Shown: in pieces, positions 1-6,774 of the stretch
Position numbering within the stretch: position 1 is the first letter of the stretch
Layout of the letters: every line of letters starts with the position of its first letter
NCBI GenBank assembly: GCA_036392375.1
Contig: DASVYC010000016.1
Coordinates: forward strand, 1 to 55,329
Length of the DNA stretch: 55,329 nt
Reading direction: 5' to 3'
DNA from: JAFEBO01 sp036392375
GTDB lineage: Bacteria; Planctomycetota; Phycisphaerae; Phycisphaerales; UBA1924
Notes under the pieces: model-generated
Told to the model about the DNA's origin: nothing
Databases searched by the model: none
What the model saw: the letters and a program-made list of their open reading frames with translations, nothing else
Made by a program: the position numbers and the translations under genes

Positions 1-1568
1 ATGATGTCCGTCACGGCGGGCTTGCCGTGCGTGATGGTGCCCGTCTTGTCGAGCACGATGGCGGTGAGTTTGTGGGCGGTCTCCAGCGCCTCGCCGCCCT
101 TGATGAGGATGCCCTTCTCCGCGCCACGCCCCGTTCCCACCATGATCGCCGTCGGCGTTGCCAGCCCCAAAGCGCACGGGCAGGCGATGATGAGCACGGA
201 GACCGCCGTGACCAGCGCCATGCTGAGCCGCGAGTCTGCCGGTGAGACGAACCACCAGACCACGAACGTCACGAGAGCGATGGCGATCACGATGGGAACG
301 AACACGCCGCTTATCTTGTCGGCCAGGCGGGCGATCGGGGCCTTGCTGCCCTGCGCCTCCTGCACGAGCCTCACGATCTGCTGGAGGGCCGAGTCGGCCC
401 CGACCTTGGTTGCGACCAGCCGCAGGGCGCCGGTGGTGTTCATCGTCGCGCCAAAGACGCTGTCGCCGGCTGCCTTCTCGACGGGCACGCTCTCGCCGGT
501 GAGCATGGACTCGTCCACCGCGGACTGGCCGCTCTCGACGTTCCCGTCCACGGGGATCTTCTCGCCGGGCCTGACGAGCACCCGGTCGCCGACGACGACG
601 GACTCGACGGGGACGTCGACCTCATGGCCGCTGCGCACGACCCGCGCGGTCTTGGGCTGCAATCCGATCAGACGCTTGATCGCCGCGCTGGTCCGTCCCG
701 TGGCCCGGGCCTCGAAGTACTTGCCCAGCAGGATCAGGACGATGATGACCGCCGCTGCCTCGTAGTACACGGGGACCATGACCATGCCGCCCATCGTGCC
801 GTCGGCGTGTGCGGCATGGACCGCGGCTCCGCTCACCCCAGCAAAGAACCCAGGCCAGATCGTCGCCGCGAGCGAGTAGAGGTACGCCGCGCCGGTGCCC
901 ATCGCCACGAGCGTGTCCATGTTGGCGCTGAAGTGTCGCAACCCCTTCCATGCCGAGCGGAAGAACTGCCAGCCGCACCAGAAGAGCACGGGTGTCGTGA
1001 GCACCAGTTCAAGCCAGTTGATCCACGGCACGTTGAACGCCGCGATCTTGCCGTGCGACATGGCGATGACCAGCACCGGCAACGACAGCACGGCCCCGAC
1101 GATCGTCTTGGTCAGCAGCCGCCGGGCTTCCGCCTCGCCCACGTTCATGTGAGCCGAGTGGTCCTCGCCCCCTACATCACCGCTCATAGCGTGCCCCGCG
1201 TGCGGGCCGCGCCCCTGGGCCGCAAGCATCGCCGCGTGGTCGTGGCCAGCGTGACCATGCGCTGGATTGGCCGCGCCAAGTCTTAACGGAGTCACGACGG
1301 CCTTGTACCCGATGTCGTCCACGGCCTTGGCGAGTTGCTCAGGCCCGGTCGCCGCCGCGTCGTACTTCACCGTCGCCACCTTGGTGGCGAAGTTGACGCT
1401 CGCCGACTCGACCCCGGGCTGCTTGCCCAGACGCTTCTCGATCCGATTCGCGCACGAGGCGCAGGTCATCCCCTCGATGGGCAGATCGGCCCGCGCGCTC
1501 GCCGGTGGTGCTCCCGCGTTGGGTGTTGAATGGCCCGCGTGTTCATCTTGGTGAGCGTGGTTGGTCAT
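1..1568 (-). CDS. copA: Copper-translocating P1B-type ATPase (partial, C-terminus beyond the left edge)
   Basis: Exports Cu(I) (possibly Ag(I)) from the cytoplasm using ATP. 522 residues are visible. The N-terminus is His-rich and is followed by one heavy-metal-associated domain with GMTCASC (Cys36, Cys39). A His/Met-rich linker (HGHAGHDHAAM) leads to several membrane segments, an actuator loop with TGES, the transmembrane CPC motif (Cys463-Cys465) that defines copper-type P1B pumps, and the phosphorylation motif DKTGT (Asp507). The ATP-binding domain and C-terminus lie off the window. The start is the ATG at 1568, which directly follows the CDF-like gene (stop at 1575), so the two are probably co-transcribed. 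The family is certain. Copper rather than another soft metal is inferred from CPC and from the neighbouring CsoR and CopZ genes. Confidence 0.96.
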   Translation of the reverse strand, partial: MTNHAHQDEHAGHSTPNAGAPPASARADLPIEGMTCASCANRIEKRLGKQPGVESASVNFATKVATVKYDAAATGPEQLAKAVDDIGYKAVVTPLRLGAANPAHGHAGHDHAAMLAAQGRGPHAGHAMSGDVGGEDHSAHMNVGEAEARRLLTKTIVGAVLSLPVLVIAMSHGKIAAFNVPWINWLELVLTTPVLFWCGWQFFRSAWKGLRHFSANMDTLVAMGTGAAYLYSLAATIWPGFFAGVSGAAVHAAHADGTMGGMVMVPVYYEAAAVIIVLILLGKYFEARATGRTSAAIKRLIGLQPKTARVVRSGHEVDVPVESVVVGDRVLVRPGEKIPVDGNVESGQSAVDESMLTGESVPVEKAAGDSVFGATMNTTGALRLVATKVGADSALQQIVRLVQEAQGSKAPIARLADKISGVFVPIVIAIALVTFVVWWFVSPADSRLSMALVTAVSVLIIACPCALGLATPTAIMVGTGRGAEKGILIKGGEALETAHKLTAIVLDKTGTITHGKPAVTDI

Positions 1569-1574
1569 TGAGGG

Positions 1575-2300
1575 TCAGCCGTTCCTGTGCGAACTCGCAC
1601 GGTTGTTGTCGTACACCGCGTCCGTGGTTGTGGCGCACACGCCCGCCGCGCATCCGCACGCTTCTCCCCGCCACGCGCTCCGTGCCTCCTTGACGATGAA
1701 GGGCACGAGCAGCAGCCCCGCGACCGGGTCGGCCCACGCCCATCCGAGCGCGGCGTTGAGCGCCAGGCCGGCGAACGTCGCCAGCGAGAGCCACCAGCAC
1801 GCGAGCGTTTGCACGCCGTCGGCCCGCACCGCCGCGCTGCGGAGTTCCTTCGCCACGCGCCGCTTCGCCACATACAAGCCCGGCATGACCACCAGCGAGA
1901 CCGCCGTGAGCACAAGTCCGACAACACTCTCTTTGGACTCTGGCCCCCAGCCCGCCAAGCGCCGCAGCGACTCGACGGCGATGTACGCCGCGAGCACGAT
2001 CAGCAGCCCCGACATCCAGTGCATGGCCGCGCGCTCGCTGCGTGCCGACCGCCCGGCCTCACGCGCCGTCCAGAGCCGCCACGCGATGACTGCCGCGCTG
2101 GCCGTCTCAATGAACGAGTTGATCCCAAATCCCACGAGCGCGACCGAGTCCGCGACTTCGCCGGCCCACACCGCGACAACGCCTTCACCTACGTTCCAGA
2201 CCAGTGAAATCGCAGTGCACCACCACCCGACACGCACCCATCGGGCCAGCCGCGCCGCGTTCGTCGTTTCCGGTAGAGATGTGGGGGCGAGGGCGCTCAT
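1575..2300 (-). CDS. Cation diffusion facilitator-like membrane transporter with Cys-rich tail
   Basis: A 241-residue protein with about six membrane segments matching the CDF (cation efflux) transmembrane domain. CDF proteins exchange divalent or soft metal ions for protons at the inner membrane. The usual Asp positions can be traced (ADSVALVGFGINS in the second helix region, VRADGVQTL in the fifth), but the classic HxxxD pairs are changed, and the soluble C-terminal domain of full-length CDF proteins is absent. In its place is a short Cys-rich tail (CGCAAGVC) that could bind metal. It lies between a small Cys-containing membrane protein and CopA with gaps of a few bases, consistent with one operon. 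The substrate cannot be read from sequence; copper-island context suggests a thiophilic or divalent metal. Confidence 0.8.
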   Translation of the reverse strand: MSALAPTSLPETTNAARLARWVRVGWWCTAISLVWNVGEGVVAVWAGEVADSVALVGFGINSFIETASAAVIAWRLWTAREAGRSARSERAAMHWMSGLLIVLAAYIAVESLRRLAGWGPESKESVVGLVLTAVSLVVMPGLYVAKRRVAKELRSAAVRADGVQTLACWWLSLATFAGLALNAALGWAWADPVAGLLLVPFIVKEARSAWRGEACGCAAGVCATTTDAVYDNNRASSHRNG

Positions 2301-2303
2301 GGT

Positions 2304-2498
2304 TCAACGCTCGGGCTTGGGCACGGAGGCGGTCTGACCGACGGGGGCCATCGAGGGCTTCTTCGCAGGAGCATCCTTCTGGAGCACCGCCCCGACGACC
2401 AGCGCCCCGACCACGATCGCGCCCACGATCACGGGCACAAACCTCCGCCATCCCGTCGCCGGGGTCGTGTTGTCAGGGCATCCGCAGTTGCAACTCAT
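2304..2498 (-). CDS. Small single-span membrane protein with N-terminal Cys motif
   Basis: A 64-residue protein. It starts with MSCNCGCPDN (three Cys in the first seven residues), followed by one hydrophobic helix (about residues 21-42) and a polar Lys/Pro-rich tail. A GAGG-like ribosome binding site precedes the ATG at 2498. It is packed three bases before the CDF-like gene, so it is probably translated with it. I do not recognise a family. The clustered cysteines and position suggest a metal-handling accessory, which is inference only. Confidence 0.6.
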   Translation of the reverse strand: MSCNCGCPDNTTPATGWRRFVPVIVGAIVVGALVVGAVLQKDAPAKKPSMAPVGQTASVPKPER

Positions 2499-2522
2499 GG
2501 TTCACCTCGCGTTCGTTCGTGC

Positions 2523-3812
2523 TCATACCAACACCCGGCTCACGGCCTCGACGGCCTTGAGACCTGTGCCGAACCGGGCCATCGACTCGCGGTTTCTTTC
2601 GAGTTCGCCGTACGGCAAGAACCGCACCGAAAGGTCGGCCACGCGCCGGAATGCGGGCCGCGCCAGTTGCTGGCGCACATCGTCCTCCCGCGCATCGGGC
2701 GCCACGAGGAACAATTTCACGCCCGCGTGGTCGGGCACACCCAGCGCCAGGTCCAGCATCCGCACGATGCCCGAGTAGATGCTTGTGGTGTGCTCGACCT
2801 CGAACGCGGCCATCACTCGTCCTTCAGTCGAGCCGTTGCTTCCGGCTCGCTCCAGCCAGAGCACGTCGATCAGCCGGATCGCTTCCGCGCCCGTCGAGGC
2901 CTCCACAGTCGCCGGGAGGGTGTCGATGCACCCATCGCACAAACGGCCTCCGACGACGGCCCGGTTGCGGTCGTTGGCGGCGACCCACACGTCAAAGCCG
3001 AGCGACCGCCCCAGGTCGCGGAGCCAGCCCTGCACCTGCGCGTGCGAGCGGTCCTCCTGCTCGGCGGTCTTCTGGGCCTTGACGGCGGCGGCGGACTCAT
3101 CGCGGACTTTCTTCAGGTCCGCCTCCCACGCGGCGATCGCCCCGGCGTCGTCCTCGCGCGGCGGCGCGGTGTATCGACCGCTCCCGATGTCGAAGAGCAA
3201 TCCCGCGATCGCCCCGAGGTCGTTGCTCAGTACCGCCCGGTGCTCGGCGTTGATGCGTAGCACGCCCTCACGCATGGCGAGGTATTCCGCCCACGACCCG
3301 AGTTTCACTTTTGAGCCGGTGAGCGCGTTGTAGCCCTTGACAATCGCCGTGTTGAACGGCGGCACCAGCGTCGGGTGCAGGAAATAGAGCATGTTCGCCG
3401 CGGCGGGTCCGAGGCCCTTGATGCTTCGCTCGGCGAGTTGGCGGATCGCCCGTACCACACCGTCTTCGGTGTCGCAGCACGAGCAGGCGTGCAGGAACCG
3501 CCCGAAGGCCCGCTGGTTGTCCGCGCTCTCATAGATGTCGGGAATGCGGAGCTTGGGTTTCCAGAGGAAGGCGTGATCGGCCCCCTTGAAAATCTGCCGC
3601 TGCTCGGCGATCGAGTGGACGACCGTCTCCAGCGATGAACCCTTGTAGACGTTGCCGAACGTGCCCGCATCGATCTCGCGCACGACCTCGGCGATCCCGG
3701 CCCGGATGGAGCGGAAGTTCTTGATCCGCTGCTCCCACAGAAACCACGAGCGGTACGTTCCGCCCGTGTCGTCCTTCCAGCGTGCGATGAGTTGTGCGAG
3801 AGCATCGTGCAT
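2523..3812 (-). CDS. Putative restriction-endonuclease-fold protein with HhH-like segment
   Basis: A 429-residue soluble protein. The N-terminal half contains a helix-hairpin-helix-like stretch (SIKGLGPAAANMLYFLHP, about residues 128-145) resembling the DNA-binding part of HhH-GPD glycosylases. The middle is Ala/Glu/Lys-rich and probably helical. The C-terminal third carries LIDVLWLE, then AAFEVEHTTSIYSGIVRMLD, which has the spacing of a PD-(D/E)xK nuclease core, although the usual lysine is not evident. No methyltransferase is adjacent, so a conventional restriction-modification pair is not supported. It interrupts the copper genes in the same orientation. It could be a solitary defence or DNA-repair nuclease or a catalytically altered relative. 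Function is uncertain; the gene itself is convincing. Confidence 0.6.
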   Translation of the reverse strand: MHDALAQLIARWKDDTGGTYRSWFLWEQRIKNFRSIRAGIAEVVREIDAGTFGNVYKGSSLETVVHSIAEQRQIFKGADHAFLWKPKLRIPDIYESADNQRAFGRFLHACSCCDTEDGVVRAIRQLAERSIKGLGPAAANMLYFLHPTLVPPFNTAIVKGYNALTGSKVKLGSWAEYLAMREGVLRINAEHRAVLSNDLGAIAGLLFDIGSGRYTAPPREDDAGAIAAWEADLKKVRDESAAAVKAQKTAEQEDRSHAQVQGWLRDLGRSLGFDVWVAANDRNRAVVGGRLCDGCIDTLPATVEASTGAEAIRLIDVLWLERAGSNGSTEGRVMAAFEVEHTTSIYSGIVRMLDLALGVPDHAGVKLFLVAPDAREDDVRQQLARPAFRRVADLSVRFLPYGELERNRESMARFGTGLKAVEAVSRVLV

Positions 3813-3836
3813 GACAGGGTGTCTGCGTGGCGCGGG

Positions 3837-4370
3837 CTACTTGGATTCGCTCAGGATCGCCTTCATCTCCGCGATCTCCCGCTCCTGCGAGGAGATGATG
3901 TCCTGCGTGAGTTTCTTGACGCGAGGGTCCGTGATCGACGACTCCGTGGCCATCTGGATCGCGGCCGAGTGGTGCGGGATCATCGCCCGCAGGAACTGCC
4001 GGTCGCCGACGCCCGCCTCGGCCCGCAGGAGCATCCAGCATCCTCCGAGGATCACGACCGAGGCCGCCCACGCCACCGCGTTCAACCGCTTGTCCTTGAA
4101 CATGCCACGCATGGTCAGCAGCATGATGGGGATCATCGACCCGGCCATCAGCCCGGTCATGTAGACGTTACTAAGGTTGAAGTAGACGTTGGCCCAGCGG
4201 TCGGCCATCGCGTACATGAGCATGAACATCACCGCATAGGACAGGGCCGTCGAGAGGAAGAGCATGACGTACGGGTTGTGCTTTCCGCCGTGGCCCTGGT
4301 GCGTCATGGGTGTTGCCGGATGGTCGCTGTGTGTGGCCCCGTGAGTTCCCGTGTTGTGCTGATGTTCCAT
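3837..4370 (-). CDS. DUF305-domain membrane protein
   Basis: About 177 residues. The N-terminus is His-rich (HQHNTG, HSDHP, HQGHGGKHN), followed by three membrane segments and a C-terminal DUF305 domain with the hallmark FLRAMIPHHSAAIQMA, in which the paired histidines and methionine are the presumed metal ligands. DUF305 proteins are ferritin-like helical proteins often found in copper and metal resistance loci. GGAG lies nine bases before the ATG at 4370; an in-frame ATG at 4379 is possible but sits directly on that ribosome binding site. The gene follows CsoR on the minus strand with a short gap, so it may be part of the copZ-csoR transcript. The exact role of the family is not established. 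Confidence 0.88.
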   Translation of the reverse strand: MEHQHNTGTHGATHSDHPATPMTHQGHGGKHNPYVMLFLSTALSYAVMFMLMYAMADRWANVYFNLSNVYMTGLMAGSMIPIMLLTMRGMFKDKRLNAVAWAASVVILGGCWMLLRAEAGVGDRQFLRAMIPHHSAAIQMATESSITDPRVKKLTQDIISSQEREIAEMKAILSESK

Positions 4371-4433
4371 GAGGCTCATCTCCGTTCGTGCTTAGGTCCC
4401 TTTGCGATGTCCGGGCCGGCGCCGCGGCGTCCG

Positions 4434-4859
4434 CTACCGCGCGACCCTGCCGACCAGTTCCAGCAGTTCCTTGATCATGTCATCGCGCTTCGGCCCGTCC
4501 TCGTGCATCGCCGCCGCGGCGCAGTGCGTCAGGTGGTTCCGCAACAGGTTCTTGGCGACCGACCGCAGCGACTCCTGCACCGCCGCGGCCTGCTGGATGA
4601 TGTCGGCGCAGTAGCGATCCTCCTCGATCATCTGGGCGATGCCGCGGACCTGCCCCTCAATCCGCTTGAGGTGCTTCAAGTTCGCGGCCTTGATGGCCGC
4701 ATCCACGCCGACCGCGTGCGCACCCGGTCCAACGCCGTCGCGGGTCTGGCCAGGCATGGAACCGGCCCCAATATGGCACCCGCACGCCGCGCCGTTCATC
4801 GCCGAACGCGCTGCGCGCTCGGTTGCGTTCGTGCTCGCCTTGCTCCTGGCCATCGTCAT
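4434..4859 (-). CDS. csoR: CsoR-family copper-sensing transcriptional repressor
   Basis: A 141-residue, mainly helical regulator of the CsoR/RcnR (DUF156) family, which binds operator DNA as an apo-tetramer and releases it on binding Cu(I). The C-H-C ligand set of copper-sensing members is present: Cys84 in RYCADI, then His109 and Cys113 in NHLTHC, with the expected His-x3-Cys spacing. The family core starts near residue 60 (LKHLKRIEGQVRGI); the first 55 residues are a non-conserved extension. I chose the ATG at 4859 because GAGGGAG precedes it. An upstream in-frame GTG at 4889 abuts the CopZ stop. Its gene follows copZ, so it probably regulates its own operon through the dyad at 5259-5275. 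Confidence 0.93.
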   Translation of the reverse strand: MTMARSKASTNATERAARSAMNGAACGCHIGAGSMPGQTRDGVGPGAHAVGVDAAIKAANLKHLKRIEGQVRGIAQMIEEDRYCADIIQQAAAVQESLRSVAKNLLRNHLTHCAAAAMHEDGPKRDDMIKELLELVGRVAR

Positions 4860-4889
4860 CGCTCCCTCGTTGATCGCTCGCGCCCACAC

Positions 4890-5237
4890 TCACCCGCAGC
4901 AGCCTCCGGAGTTCTTCGCGCCGGGCTGGCCGTTCGTCGTTGCTGCCTTGGCCCCGCCGCAGCAGCTCCCGCCACCCTTCGCCGGCATCGGCGCGGCGGA
5001 CCCTGCTGAGTCACCCATCGCCTTTGCGGGATACCCTGACTCTTCAAGTGCGGCGACGGCCTTACCCATCGTCCAGCCGTCCGCCGTCTCGATCACCGCC
5101 AGTCCCACCGCCACCGACTTCACCGTGACTCCGGGCACGCCGGAGAGGGCCTTCGTCACGGCCTGCACGCAGTGCCCGCAACTCATCCCGTCGATGGCGA
5201 GCGTGGTCGTCTTGGTCGTCTGAGCCGTCGAATCCAT
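4890..5237 (-). CDS. copZ: CopZ-like heavy-metal-associated copper chaperone with Cys-rich tail
   Basis: A 115-residue cytosolic protein. Residues about 10-75 form one HMA domain with the Cu(I)-binding motif GMSCGHC (Cys20, Cys23). Unlike minimal CopZ (about 70 residues), it has a C-terminal tail with CCGG and a terminal GGCCG, giving additional Cys pairs that may bind copper or tune transfer. The start at ATG 5237 is supported by AAGGAG seven bases upstream and a good promoter at 5256-5284. The open frame continues about 200 codons further upstream, but this is a by-product of the 21-bp repeat array and is not supported as coding. It is the first gene of a likely copZ-csoR operon. Confidence 0.88.
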   Translation of the reverse strand: MDSTAQTTKTTTLAIDGMSCGHCVQAVTKALSGVPGVTVKSVAVGLAVIETADGWTMGKAVAALEESGYPAKAMGDSAGSAAPMPAKGGGSCCGGAKAATTNGQPGAKNSGGCCG

Positions 5238-5255
5238 GCGAAACTCCTTCGTGGA

Positions 5256-5284
5256 AGTATACTCACCCGGAGTATGTACGTCGA
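5256..5284 (-). promoter_or_regulatory. Predicted promoter of copZ-csoR with overlapping dyad operator
   Basis: Reading the minus strand, TCGACG (5279-5284) and TATACT (5256-5261) are separated by 17 bp, close to the housekeeping-sigma consensus. A perfect inverted repeat ATACT-N7-AGTAT (5259-5275) occupies most of the spacer and the -10 box, so a bound protein would block polymerase. In the central tract and flanking AT/TA arms it resembles CsoR-type operators. A near-identical dyad lies at 30283-30299 in front of the RND operon. Assignment to CsoR is inference from the neighbouring gene. Confidence 0.65.
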
Positions 5285-5347
5285 CCGGGGCCGCCCGGTT
5301 CACCGCGGCCCGGCCGGGGGTGAACGGTGGCACGGCGTGGGCGATCG

Positions 5348-5600
5348 CCGCGACCGTACGACCTCTTTGGATGCCCGTCCCGGTCAGTGGGACGACCGTC
5401 CCGATGAGTGGGACGGTTCGTGCAAAGCAACGGGACGGGCGTTCGGGCGGCTCGCGCGGGCGTCCCTGCGGGGTGGACGGGCGTGCCGGCAAAGCGGACG
5501 GGCGCGCAGGTAACGCGTCCGATCGTCCGAGCCGAAAGGACGAGCGTCCCTCGACGCAGCACGGTCGTGCCAGCGCTTCGCATCCTCGTGGAATGCGTGC
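5348..5600. repeat. Array A: twelve degenerate 21-bp units with 12-bp dyad core
   Basis: This fills most of the 445-base gap between the copper storage protein and copZ. Twelve consecutive units start at 5348, 5369, 5390, 5411, 5433, 5454, 5475, 5496, 5517, 5538, 5559 and 5580. The period is 21 bp except for one 22-bp unit at 5411 that carries a single-base insertion. Each has a core fitting GNACGNNCGTNC, which is its own reverse complement in pattern, followed by 9 bp that differ in every unit. The period is a multiple of three, so several frames stay open and translate as seven-residue repeats. I see no start or ribosome binding site to support a gene. An array of the same unit occurs at 23332-23520. 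Confidence 0.8.
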
Positions 5601-5682
5601 CCAAGCCAGCGGTACGCATGGGCCCGACTCCCTGGTGAAAGCAATCAGTCCGCCCGGCTTCCGCCGAGCGAACCGCGTTGGT

Positions 5683-6024
5683 TCAGTGCTTGGCCATCTT
5701 CCGGCACGAGTCGGCGCACGCCTTGCACGCGGCGGCACAGGTCTTGGTCGGCGCGTCCTCGAGCCCCAGTTCGGCGCAGCACGCGGCGCAGGCGTCGCAC
5801 ACCGTGGCGCACGCGGCGCAGATCGCGGCGTGGTGCGGCGAGCCGCGGTGCAGGAAGCTGTGCGACGCCGCACAGATCTCGGCGCAGTCCATCAGCGTGC
5901 CGATGTGCTCGGGGTCGGCGGGCTGGCCGGTCTTGACGCAGTGGGCCAGGCAGTGCGGGATGAGGGCCAGGCATGCGTCCATGCACTGGTGGCAGGTTTC
6001 GGCGCAGGCGGATTGAGCGGACAT
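5683..6024 (-). CDS. csp: Four-helix-bundle copper storage protein (Csp/DUF326)
   Basis: A 113-residue protein with 18 cysteines, arranged mostly as CxxxC and CxxC steps along amphipathic helices (CAETCHQCMDAC, CAACATVCDACAACC, CAAACKACADSC). This is the pattern of Csp proteins, tetrameric four-helix bundles whose core is filled with Cu(I) bound by cysteines. Several His residues are also present (HQ, PHC, AHC, HH). There is no signal peptide, which fits the cytosolic Csp3 type rather than exported Csp1. AAGGAG precedes the ATG at 6024. It lies in the copper island between a DUF5676 gene and the 21-bp array. A Cu(I) buffering role is known for the family and inferred here. Confidence 0.92.
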   Translation of the reverse strand: MSAQSACAETCHQCMDACLALIPHCLAHCVKTGQPADPEHIGTLMDCAEICAASHSFLHRGSPHHAAICAACATVCDACAACCAELGLEDAPTKTCAAACKACADSCRKMAKH

Positions 6025-6156
6025 GATCGACTCCTTCTGTGCCTCCGCGACGGTCGTCGGCGGCGGACGGTTTGAACGGTGGCCCGGGCAACACCCCGCC
6101 GGGCCTCGGGGAACGTTCGAATGTGGCTGCCGAGTCCGCTACGGCACCGGCGGGGC

Positions 6157-6489
6157 TCAGGGCTTGTCGGATACGGTGTCCGGCGGGTGCGCAGTGGCGC
6201 GTGGCGAGGTCGCAGGCTGGCGCGGCCCCGTCAGGTTGTAAAACGCGGCGATCGTCGCCCCGGCCAGCCATCCGAAGATGAAGACGCAGAACGTTCCCGT
6301 GAGGGCCTGCGCCCACGTCTTGTCCCATGTGAGGACGGGGCCGAAGTCGATGCCGTGGACGAGCGCGTTGGCAAAGTGCAGCGCGGCGTCTCTCGGCACG
6401 AGAGCCATGACGACGGCGCAGGCGAGGTGGAGCACGGCGAGCGTCGCGCCCAGCGCGAAGCCCAAGCGACGGGGATCAATGATGTGCAT
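6157..6489 (-). CDS. DUF5676-family small membrane protein
   Basis: A 110-residue protein with two predicted membrane helices (LGFALGATLAVLHLACAVVMAL and the FCVFIFGWLAGATIAAFYN region) joined by a soluble loop. The segment FGPVLTWDKTW and the two-helix layout match DUF5676 proteins, which are common beside heavy-metal genes and have no proven function. Its ATG (6489) lies inside the end of the preceding DUF2933-like gene (14-base overlap), which suggests translational coupling. The C-terminal 20 residues are Pro/Thr-rich and poorly conserved in appearance. Confidence 0.75.
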   Translation of the reverse strand: MHIIDPRRLGFALGATLAVLHLACAVVMALVPRDAALHFANALVHGIDFGPVLTWDKTWAQALTGTFCVFIFGWLAGATIAAFYNLTGPRQPATSPRATAHPPDTVSDKP

Positions 6490-6730
6490 GGCTGCTCCCT
6501 CCTTCGGGCCGGGCCGGGTCGGTTGGTCGTGCAGCGTCGTGATCGGATCCGCCGCGGCGCCAGGAGAACGTGGCGGCGAGGAGATGGCACGCCAGCATGG
6601 CGGCCAGGGCGATCGGGATGACCCAGCCCTCGCGCACCCCGACGAGCGGGAGCACGAAGATCAGGAGCAGGGGCCCGAGGCAGCCCAGCAGCATCAGCCA
6701 CGAGTGTTTGTGTCCGGGTCCGCAGCACAT
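6476..6730 (-). CDS. DUF2933-like small membrane protein with Cys/His N-terminus
   Basis: An 84-residue protein beginning MCCGPGHKHSW, with two hydrophobic helices (LMLLGCLGPLLLIFVLPL and IPIALAAMLACHLLA) and a polar tail ending SHAHH. The Cys and His at both ends could bind metal. The ATG at 6730 is preceded by AAAGGAA; a longer in-frame start exists upstream but reads into the end of the multicopper oxidase. It overlaps the DUF5676 gene by 14 bases. Similar small proteins accompany DUF305 and multicopper oxidases in metal resistance loci. The family assignment is by general resemblance only. Confidence 0.6.
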   Translation of the reverse strand: MCCGPGHKHSWLMLLGCLGPLLLIFVLPLVGVREGWVIPIALAAMLACHLLAATFSWRRGGSDHDAARPTDPARPEGGSSHAHH

Positions 6731-6774
6731 GGTGTGTTCCTTTCTGGGTGGAGCAACAGCGATCAGGGAGCAGC

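Noticed and set aside
2523..3812. Complete restriction-modification system
   Set aside because: No methyltransferase or specificity gene lies nearby and the catalytic Lys is not evident.
5348..5600. CRISPR array
   Set aside because: Units are 21 bp with 12-bp degenerate cores and 9-bp fillers, far shorter than CRISPR repeats and spacers, and no cas gene is present.
4890..5873. 327-residue version of the CopZ-like protein that includes array A
   Set aside because: The added N-terminus is only the seven-residue translation of the 21-bp units. A strong ribosome binding site and promoter support the 115-residue start at 5237.
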